DNA of 64,000 bases, from NCBI GenBank assembly GCA_030347455.1, contig JAQOSZ010000110.1:124001-188000 (forward strand). The letters run 5' to 3'. The position numbers were made by a program, and so were the translations under genes. Shown piece by piece: positions 55,601-64,000 of this stretch. Each line of letters starts with the position of its first letter. Position 1 is the stretch's first letter. The notes beneath the pieces are model-generated. The model was not told where the DNA came from. It did no database searches and worked only from the letters and a program-made list of their open reading frames with translations. The DNA is from Kentomonas sorsogonicus (Eukaryota; Euglenozoa; Kinetoplastea; Trypanosomatida; Trypanosomatidae).

Positions 55601-58600
55601 CGTTGCCGCTAGCGGTTGTGCCGTCACTGCCACCGCCGCCGCCGCCGCTCAGCTTCGAGCAAGACCACGAGGAGGAGAAGCAAGTAGCGAGAAGCGTTTG
55701 CGTTCGAATGACAGGAAGAGACAGTGGCGCGGCGGTAGTAGTAGTAGAGGAAGCGGAATAGACGGAGGGAAAAGTGTTCTTTACTGTCAGGCGAGTTTGG
55801 CTTTCCCTCACCCTGTTTGGCATCGTTTTCATTCTGCGCCTTTTCACCTTGTCGGTATTTCTGCATTTATATTCGTTCTATTCTCTTCTGCAGCGTGCCG
55901 CGTTGACTTTCCGAGTCCTTTCCATTAGATCGGACGGTGGGCGCTATCATACTTTCTCTCATCTGGGGACCGACTCCCGCAGTTTTTTGAGACTTTCCAA
56001 AAACTTGGGCACACCACCACACGCACCTTCGGGCGTCGCGGCGCGGCCGCCAGTGCCGATGAGGAAGCTAACGTTGTCGCTGTCGCCGCTGCGGCCGCTG
56101 CTGCTGCTGTAGAAGAAGTAGGTGTGGTGCGTGAAGACAAGACCGAGGCACTCGCAGCACTAGTAGCACTAGTAGTAGTACCGCCGGAGTTTATCCCATG
56201 TAAAAAGTAGTCCTGCATGCGACTCCACAGTTTGCTCTCCGACATCCAAAAGAATAAACGATCGTTAACGACTCGCCCAACGCGGCCTACGCTGTCATCG
56301 CCACAGTCGTCAGAGTTATACTTTTTGCAATTATCATTATTATTGATAATTGTTTTACGGTTTGAAACGGCAGGTCGGAATAGATGCGGGTAGGTCGCCT
56401 CGCACCACGCCCTCTCCTCCCCCCGCCCGCACTCGCACGTCCATCCAGGTGCAAAGAGAGCGATAGAGAGGCAGCGCTGCGACTGCGGTGAGGCGTTGAT
56501 ACTATTATTGCTACTACTACTGTTATTCTTAGTGTTATTACTGTTTCTGTGTGTGTTTAAGAGCGCATTCAGGCTGGCGACCGCCGCCACGGCCCTGTCT
56601 GTATTGTACTTGCCCCCGCCGTACATGTGCCTCCCAAACACATCGACACCGACAAAAACGCTGTTGAGTTGCTTCGTCTGATTTTTCTTGTCCTCCGCTG
56701 CGGGTTGGGGATGTTTCCTGTGTGCGTCATCTTCACCTTCCTCGCAGGCACCGGCACCCGTATGTTCGCCGTGGCGCTTACTTGCTTTACTGATGGAAGT
56801 TTGTCCGCTAGCCAGGGGGTGGGCGCCCTCACGTAAGTGCTTGCTCCGCTTGTTGTGCTGTCAGCAGTCTTGATGATGAAACGCCATACTGTTGTTGTTG
56901 CTGCTGTTGCTGAAGCGCATAGGCATCAAAGGTGGAGACACTCTCGGCCAGCCGGTGCGGGTGCCAAAAGTAGTTGAGAAAGATACCGTCGCAACAGTCA
57001 AAAAAGCCCACGTTGTGCGGCGTCAGGTAGTTCTGATACACCAAAGCTCCTGAGGCGCAGACAGCATCATACCACAGCACAGTATACGCACGACTTGTGT
57101 GATGGTGAGTGACGCCGCTGTCTCTCCGACCATCATCATCATCGCTAGGGCTGTTGAGTGTGCGGCGAAGCTCCTCCACCCAGTACATAATCTTAGCCAC
57201 GTTTTCGGCAGACTTGGAGTCAGAATGCGTGTTGTTGTACAGGAGACGACTCTGGGCCCCTACATTTTGATTCCTGTTGGCAGAGGTATTCCCAGTTTGA
57301 ACGGAGTTTTCAATGTTGAAGAGATACCCGTCAAAGCGGTAAAACTTCGCTAATCGCTTCAGCGCCTCGCACAGGCGTTTTACTTTGATAGACAAAGGAG
57401 CCTCGCGGCAGTACCGAGTCGTTCAGTAGTTTGCATTTCAGGCGACGGAGTGCGGCGGCTGTAGGGTCACAGCTGGAGTCATCAGAACAATTATCATCAC
57501 TCTTGCTGCTGTTATTATCATTATTATTATTATTATTATATTGTTGTTGTTATTCTCTGTAATTTTGCCATCACCGTCGTCCTCCGCATCATCGGTTAAA
57601 AGATAGCGCAAAAACGCTTCGCCGTGAGGCCCTTCTGTGAGAATAGTGGCGAGAACGGGAGTGCTGCCGATACTATTGTCACCACCACTGCTATTGCTAT
57701 TACCACTACTATTAAAAGGAGTATTAAAACTATGATGTGGTCTCGGGGTACTGTCCCTGCAGTCACCGCCGATAGTAGTAGTAGAATCACTATCATCACT
57801 ACTACTACTACTACTACTATTACTACTGTTATCGTCATTACTGGCGCTCGCCAACTTCCGAGGGTCGCGAAAACAAGGAGAAGAAAAAGAGGATGATGAT
57901 GAAACAACTCGGCAAACGCTATTTTTTCGCACCTTTTCCGTTATCTCTCGCGGGGGAACGGAGATGAAGGCGTGTGAGAAGTAGCAGAAACTATCCATCA
58001 GAGCCGCGTACTCAAAATCGTAGCACTCGCGAATGCACCGCTGCACCTTTTCGTCGTCTGTGTCCTCTTTTTCTTTCTTTCCCTTCCCCCTTGTTTTTCT
58101 TAATGCATCGCTATCATTACTATTATTATTAGTAGTAGTAGTAGTAGTAGTACTATCATCAGTGCCGGCGGCATCACAGCCAGCAGCGTCGTGCGTGTTC
58201 ACGTCGCCTCCCCTCCACCCCACCGCCTCTGCCGCTGCTGCCTCTGCTGTCTGCAGCTTCCGCCTGCATTGTTCGCGTAAAAGACGGGGTACTCGTTTGG
58301 CTGATATCCCCCTCGCATGTCATGGCACACAAGGAGTCGCATGCTGCCGTCATCCCGATCGCGCAGATACTCCATCGCAGCAGCAGCGCTCCCGTCCTCC
58401 TTCTCTTCCGTTTCCTCACCGCCGTCGTTCTGATGGTGTTGGCAGTGACATTTCTCGTTTTCGTCCGCTTTTCCCTGGGTGCTCGAGACAGCATTCCTGG
58501 CAGCGGAATGGCCTGTATGAGAGAGGGCGGCGTATTTCTCCGTGTGTCTCGCCGCAGCATCGATGTTGAATTCGACCTCGTCCCTCTCCACATCAACAGT

Positions 58601-61577
58601 GTCCGCAGTCGCCGCCACCGTCTTTACCACCGCTTCCTCCTCAGTGACGTGTGTACTCGTCATGTTGGTGTTGGCATTGTTATTATTATTGTTGTTGTTG
58701 TTGTTGTCCTTCTTCTTCTTCTTTCTCTTCTCCTTGACAGCGCGACTGTTTCGATTGTGGTTTGCCCTCTCTTGCAGGCGTAGCAAGTTCAGTGAGAGCT
58801 CCCACCGGAACAGCTCCTCAACGCTGCCGAGGGGAAAGCCGTTCTCAAACAGCAATCGCTGCCGCGCGCGCTCGCCAGCCGTCATTCTCAGATACTCTCT
58901 CGTGAATTGAGCGGCGCTGCGAGAGAAGAAGTCAGTAGGTTCTCTAGGACGATCGTGGTGCGATTGGCCATTGTCGTCGACATTACTAATATTATTATTG
59001 TTATTATTATTACCAGTGTTGGCGTCGTTGCGATCAGTGGGATGATGATGACGGCTGAGAAATCTCTGCAGACGGCTGCGGACGCACAGGACTTGCGCCG
59101 CGCCGCCCTCGGAGGCGACGCTGCAATTTCCGCCGTACGGAATGCGAACTTCCAGGGAGTTGGCTACATCAACAGTATCGCGACTAGTAATATTATCACT
59201 ATTGTTATTACTATTATCATTACTATTAATATGGTGTCCAGGGTTGTTTCTCGTCTGTTCACTTGTGTCGCGCCGCTCTGACTCTTCAAAAAATCCGTAA
59301 CCGCAGTGAACGCTGGGGAGGAGATAGCGGAATTGACTGTTGGTGGTGGCGGCGCTGCGGCCACAGCTGCTCTTGGAGGTCTTTTCATTTGTACTGTCGT
59401 GATGCGTCCCGTCTTTATCATACCCGTCGTTGTCGTCGGTCGCTGCTGTGTCAAATAGCATCAGAAAAGGGTCAAAACTTCGCCTTGATTGACGCGCGCG
59501 TGATAACGACTCGGCGGCGGCGGTGATGGCGGTGGTGGTGGAGGCTGAAGGGTTCTCTTTGAGGTGATTGGTTGCAGGTATTATCGCGAGACGCGACGGG
59601 ACCACCAAACAAGGAGGCAATGCGATCACGAAGAGACTGCGCTACGGAAGCACCGTAACCCACCGCTGTATTAGAAATATAAGGAGTACTTTCGTTGGTG
59701 TTCCGGTTACTGCGATTGTTAGCGTCTGAAACAACGCAATCCTCATCGTAAAAGATGAAATCAAAACTGTTATTGACACAACCCTCATCGTTATTATTAT
59801 CACCATCGTTATTATTCTTGTTAGTAGTAGTAGAAGTAGTAGTGCAGTTATTATGGTTGTTATTACTACTGCTTCTTTTGTTGTCAGTTGCGGCAGCAGT
59901 GGTGGCCTTCTTGGCACTTGCGTCCGACAATGACAGTAACGGCGCTATCGTGTGCTTTGCGTTCCTAGTCTTGACAAAATACTCCTCGATTAAATAGGCC
60001 GGAACCCAGCAAAGATCGTCGGCAGACAGGACGCTGTTTTCCCGTCCATTACAAGAAGCGTTGTCCGATTCACAAGTACTTTTTTTATTGCTACTATTAT
60101 GACGTGTAATACCACGAGTAGTAGTAGTAGTAGTGCTCGCATGCATGTCGCGCTGGACAGCATCAGTAGTAGTGGTGGTAGGGGAGGCAGATGAGAGTGA
60201 AGAGGAGTCTGCACGATCAATAGCGGTACGACCGCTTTCACCCTCCCTCTTTTTCGTCTGCGGGCAAAGACACAGGAATTGGACAGAAGGAAACAGCACC
60301 GGCGGTAGCGCCACCTCCGTCCCGGTAGTGTTGTCGCTGTAATACATTTCGCAGCTGACGATCTCCAACTGGTTTGCGGAGCGAGAACCGCTGCGGTGGT
60401 GCTGTTGCTCAGAGGCCTCCTCTGTAGATGCGTTACTGTTATTATTGTTAGTAGAAAGCGTTTCACGGCTTCGGCTCTGTAGAGAAGGCGCAAGCAAACG
60501 AGAGAGGGGAAAAAGTGGTGACGGCGCAGAGTTTTTCCCAGAGGCAAAGAACTCGTTTATGACCCGCCGCAATTCCGAAACTGGAACTCCATTTTCTTGT
60601 GAATCCGGAATGCGTTTCTTTATAGGGTTTTTATGATGTTCGCATTCTGCATCACGTGGGAACAATACCGCGTTCATTGGCGTACCTCTGCGCACTTCGC
60701 TTTTTTCTTCTCCTTCTCCGACCGTGTCTCTTTTTCCCTCTTTTTCCATGTGGGGCGCGCCGGCTTTCATTGCACCTGCCGCGCATCTTGGTACCTGTTG
60801 TGTCTCTCCGCTGCTTCTTTTCTTACAACTACTTTCGAGCGTAGCTTCTCCGCTGGTGGCAACAACCCGCGCTTGCATGATGCATTTACCGTAGCTGTAA
60901 TAGTGAGGACCTGAGGGCTCCGCGGATACCGACGGTGCCGCTGCAGTCGTTTTCGCTTGTTGTGAAAAAGCGGAGGACGGCGGCGGGACGCACTTGAAGG
61001 AGAGTACCAACTGGTAGTCTCTGCCTCTTTGGAGAAAGGAAAGGGTGTTGTCGATCGCTTCTGTGTTTCTTGCCTCTGCAGTTGGTGCTGGTATACTATG
61101 TGCCGGTTCTGTCCCGCAAGAGAACGAATGCGCCGCCGTCGCTGTCTGTCGAGTGCTGGGTGGAGCAATGGCAGTTTCGTCAGTATTGGGCTCATAAGTG
61201 GCCACTACGTCACACTTCCCCATCCGCCTCCCCTCGTCCTTTATTATGATGTTTTGGTTCACAATAACAGGGAAGGAGCCCTCCGGCAGCGGCACGCGCT
61301 GAAACGCCAAGAGAAGCGGCGGCGGAGGCGGTAATGCTTCCGTCGCTACTGATGCTGCTGCTGATGATGATGATAATAGTAATGATGGTAATACGGACGA
61401 GGGCGAAGCAGCACGACTGCTGCCCTTCGCGTCCTCACTCGCCGCCTCCCTATTCTTGCTACCGCTATTGTCTTTACTGTGATCGTCGTACTTACCATCT
61501 TTGCTGTGTTCGTTATCATCAGCATCAGTAGCAGACCCACTCGCAGTCACCTTTTGCCCGCCCCTCACCGGAAGCAG
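52638..61577 (-). CDS. ENGase: GH85 endo-beta-N-acetylglucosaminidase, very large and frameshifted
   Basis: Expected to cut the chitobiose core of N-glycans on glycoproteins or free oligosaccharides, normally in the cytosol. GH85 motifs appear in order across several frames: MRLLVCHDMRGGYQ (~58310), CYFSHAFISVPPREITEKV (~57960), PVLATILTEGPHGEAFL, RFDGYLFNIEN (~57320, with the catalytic Asn-x-Glu), VLWYDAVCASGALVYQNYL, FFDCCDGIFLNYFWHPHRL and VFVGVDVFGRHMYGGGKY (~56640). Long Asn/Ser/Thr/Gln insertions separate them, making ~2,980 codons against under ~1,000 for typical ENGases. The region upstream of GH85 (59500-61577) is not recognised. Frame changes are seen near 59560, 58230, 57520, 56850, 56100, 55200, 54660, 53740 and 53610. 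The start is unclear: no ATG lies near 61577 in the open frame, and the first in-frame ATG is at 61221-61223 (MGKCDVVATYEPN). Domain assignment is strong; gene boundaries are weak. Confidence 0.78.
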
Positions 61578-63045
61578 TCATTTCCCCGCACCTCCGGCTG
61601 CTGCCGCCGCCTCCCGCGCCGCATCCGCCTGTGAAAGACGCACCATCGCCGCGGTCTCTACCCTCTCCTTGAGCTCCTCCACAAACGTGTACATGAAGGA
61701 GAGCACCTCCTTGCTCGCCCGCTGGTCCAATAGCACCCACTTCTTCTCCTCCTCCTCTTCCGCCGCCGCGGACGCTGTGTTACCGTCGCCGCCGCCACCG
61801 CTCGGCTTCGTGCTCGAAAGGGGGGAGGAGGAAGAGGAAGAGGACGGCGGCTGTTGTTGTTGTTGTTGTTGTTTGCCGGACGTCGCCACAGACGACAGGG
61901 TCATTAGTTCAAAGCCGCAGAGCTCCAGCAGTGTGGAGGCGCCGTACGTCTCAAAGGGCTGCACCGTCGTCACGTACGCGCGGCTGGCGGGGGACAGCGT
62001 GCGGTATTTAGAGTCCATTGGGTGCTGCAGAACGCGCTCGAGAGCACCGAGAATGAGCTCCAGGCACTCGGTGGTGCGCGTCAGGCCGTCCTTGCCGCCG
62101 TCCACACTCTTATTATTATTATTATTCCTGCCGCCGCGCCGCCGCACTCCGCCTCCAGATAACTCTCGAGAATCTCGTTGCTCTCCATCATGACAGCCGC
62201 GAGCTCCAGCTCCTCGCGCTCGTCCTCTGTGAGAGCCTTCTTGGGCGACAGGAAGCCCTTGCACACCCACTTGCTGTGAATCGCGTTTTTACTCGCGCGG
62301 TCGGGAGAGGCGGCCGCACCGCCGCCGCCGCCGCTACCGCTACCAGCGCCACTGCCACTAATGCTACTACTGTTGTTGCTCGTGTTGTAGGAGTTGGCGC
62401 CTGTGCCAGGGTTGGGGTTTGACGTCATCTGTTCCAGCGTGGGTCGCAGCATTTGGCCAATGGGCGTGGAGAGGAGGTCGGGAATCATATTCTTCACTCC
62501 GTCCGGGTACGGCTGCACACGCGCCCGCACAACCGATGAAGCAGAAGAAGGTGAGGTGGTGGTGTGTTGTTGGTGGGAAAGAGATATTGATAGGCGGCGT
62601 AGGTGAAGTGGTTGCAGTTGTTCTGCAGCAGGTGATACGAGTTGGGACCAAAGTAACACCGCTGCCGCTGCTGCTGCTGACCAGATACGCCCGCGGAGGC
62701 CGGGGCTGGCGCGTCACGGTTGTGGGGAATGACAAACTCGGTAATGAAAGTCTCCTTGCTGACGCTCGTCTCCCCCAGAAACACCTTGTGCAGCGGTGCC
62801 CCAAAGCGGCTGCGGGGATTGTGCGGCGGCGGCGCCTGAGTGGCGCTGCTACCCGCCGCACTGCCCGGCAGCGCGTCGCGTACGACACCGACGCCGCCGT
62901 CAAAGTAGAACTCGGTGTTGTGGAGAACGATCGACGTGTGCCAGATACCCTCCAGCGGGCGCCCCAGCAGCAGCGGCGCCAACTGCGACGCCGCGCCGTT
63001 TGTCAGGTCGTACTGGAACAAATACACCGCGTGCAGTTGTGGCAT
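61578..63045 (-). CDS. DeSI-type (PPPDE) isopeptidase with C-terminal PUB domain (frameshifted)
   Basis: About 489 codons, starting MPQLHAVYLFQYDLTNGAAS. Residues 1-160 are a PPPDE/DeSI thiol isopeptidase that would remove SUMO- or ubiquitin-like proteins: GIWHTSIVLHNTEFYFDGG carries the active-site His (~36) and LLQNNCNHFTYAAYQYL the nucleophile Cys (~144). IPDLLSTPIGQMLRP (~187) matches the conserved segment after the catalytic domain of DeSI-1. A Gly/Ser linker follows, then a PUB-type domain at ~61620-62100 (LELILGALERVLQHPMDSKY, STLLELCGFELMTL, SFMYTFVEELKERV); PUB domains bind the C-terminus of p97/VCP. Frame changes lie at ~62565 and ~62115, both in Asn/Thr repeats. The UGA at 61578-61580 is followed in the same frame by open sequence leading into the ENGase gene. 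Confidence 0.82.
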
Positions 63046-63307
63046 TTATGTTTTTTCCTTTTATTGGGTGTGTGTGTGTGTGTGTGTGTGTCGTTGATGG
63101 CAATTCTTTTGCTCACTGTTGTGGTTGTTGAAGCCCCTTCTGCTTTTTGGCTGGGGATTAATACTTGATTCTATTCACTTTATTTCTTTTTTTTTTTTTT
63201 TTTTTTGAAACCGTGCGAGTTAGTTGACGACTTTATGTTGGAGTGATTTGAAATGCTATAAAGCTGTAGTTTAGTTTAGAATAAGATTGTGGTTCTTTGG
63301 TGGCGCG

Positions 63308-63420
63308 AACAATTTTATAGAAAAAGAGGAGCGGGAAAGGAGTAGCGAGGAGTGGGGAAGGAAGAAGAAGAGCAGGGAGGGAGGGGGGAGAAGAATGAGG
63401 GAGGAGGAAAAAGGAAAGCA
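63308..63420 (-). promoter_or_regulatory. Polypyrimidine tract upstream of the DeSI-PUB gene
   Basis: About 110 nt of almost pure A/G on the plus strand, so C/T-rich on the transcribed strand, 260-375 nt upstream of the start codon at 63045. It is the likely spliced-leader acceptor signal for this gene, inferred from composition and position. Confidence 0.5.
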
Positions 63421-63888
63421 AAACCTGTAGGTATAACGGTATAAGAGCTCAGAGCACTGCAAGTTTAGCAGCGTATAGGTCTCAGAATAGAGCGGAGAGA
63501 GAAACAACAACTATTTTGAAAAAAAAAACGTCCATACATCATCAACCACACGCGTGGTGTACGCCGTGGCAAGTATTCATGCACGCTTGAGTATAGATTG
63601 GAAAGATTTATGGAGAGAATATGTCTATCCTTGTGATGCCGAGCACGAGTGGCGATTCGATGAGGGAAACAAAAAAAATGGGAAGAAGCGAGACTCGCAG
63701 AGCAGAGCGTTTGCAGCTCTTCGTATCGCGGGAAGATTCCTCCGTGTGATGTAACTTCTTCCTTTCCGCTCATTGGCATCACCAATATTACATTAACTGA
63801 CTATATAAGTTTTTTTCCAGATATTTGGTAGTTGAACCGACAAAAAGATCTACTAACGGTGCAATACAGGGCAAGAAAGCAAGGCCCC

Positions 63889-63957
63889 GCCTTCCCGAGA
63901 CCCGTGTTGTGCTGCCCCAGGTGGTGTATAGCACCACGTCGCAGGGTTCGGGAAGGC
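63889..63957. repeat. Imperfect inverted repeat with nested hairpin
   Basis: The arms GCCTTCCCGAGACCC (63889-63903) and GGGTTCGGGAAGGC (63944-63957) pair over 14 bases with one bulged G. An inner hairpin, GTGGTG-TATAG-CACCAC, lies at 63921-63937. The local base composition is GC-rich compared with the flanking spacer. Confidence 0.7.
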
Positions 63958-64000
63958 AGAGAAATTGAAGGCCGAGCAAGAGGATAAGCCTTCTGCAGAG

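Larger units (their letters stand above)
63046..64000. other. Spacer upstream of the DeSI-PUB gene
   Basis: AT-rich spacer with a (GT)n run near 63066-63091, a T run near 63187-63206, a purine tract at 63308-63420 and, at the far right, a GC-richer stretch with an imperfect inverted repeat (63889-63957). No gene or known RNA is recognised. The right end may belong to an element cut by the window edge. Confidence 0.55.

Noticed and set aside
63795-63830. Spliced-leader RNA gene
   Set aside because: Only about ten AT-rich bases (CTATATAAGT) resemble the SL exon; the rest of the exon and the GT splice donor context are missing.
63889-63957. tRNA-like fold on either strand
   Set aside because: A GGTTCG match and paired ends are present, but the T-arm spacing, A-box and anticodon arm do not fit a tRNA.

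Overview
The window looks like a piece of a trypanosomatid (kinetoplastid) nuclear chromosome. Every gene I can support lies on the minus strand and none shows an intron. GC-rich coding blocks are separated by AT-rich, homopolymer-rich spacers. These spacers carry long purine runs on the plus strand, which read as polypyrimidine tracts on the transcribed strand and are the usual signal for trans-splicing coupled to polyadenylation. This is the layout of one polycistronic unit read from right to left. Genus cannot be fixed from sequence alone. Runs of Asn (AAC/AAT repeats), Gln, Ser and Ala are unusually common in the proteins.

Layout in plus-strand coordinates. 654-11970: five tandem, intact M20-family amidohydrolase genes, 409 codons each, with nearly identical coding sequences, unrelated spacers and C-terminal tripeptides of the glycosomal PTS1 type. 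12778-14006: UDP-glucose 4-epimerase (GALE) with one frameshift. 15164-24885: a very large receptor-like protein (two membrane segments around an external domain, class III cyclase-like domain, STE11/MAPKKK-like kinase domain), broken by about ten frame changes. 26097-30773: a MYND zinc-finger protein. 31667-39471: a giant coiled-coil protein with eleven 399-bp repeats (133 residues, exactly 19 heptads). 41446-48741: a second giant coiled-coil protein with roughly 30 copies of a 42-bp repeat (14 residues, two heptads) and a Cys/His-rich tail. 50754-52007: an acidic protein of unknown function. 52638-61577: a GH85 endo-beta-N-acetylglucosaminidase (ENGase) expanded by low-complexity insertions. 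61578-63045: a DeSI-type (PPPDE) isopeptidase carrying a PUB domain.

The most interesting part is the right end. A DeSI-like isopeptidase with a PUB domain (a p97/VCP-binding module, also found in peptide:N-glycanase) runs into a cytosolic-type ENGase with no intergenic spacer and in the same reading frame, separated by one UGA codon. This could be a fused or read-through ER-associated-degradation enzyme joining ubiquitin-like protein removal, p97 docking and N-glycan release. It could also be two genes with one sequence error. The left-end array suggests expansion of a peroxisomal/glycosomal amide hydrolase.

Frame changes cluster in low-complexity and repeat sequence, while the M20 array has none in more than 6 kb. 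Most are therefore probably assembly or consensus errors, and the broken genes are likely intact in the organism. One is shown directly: repeat unit 4 of the 399-bp array has GG where its sister units have GGG.
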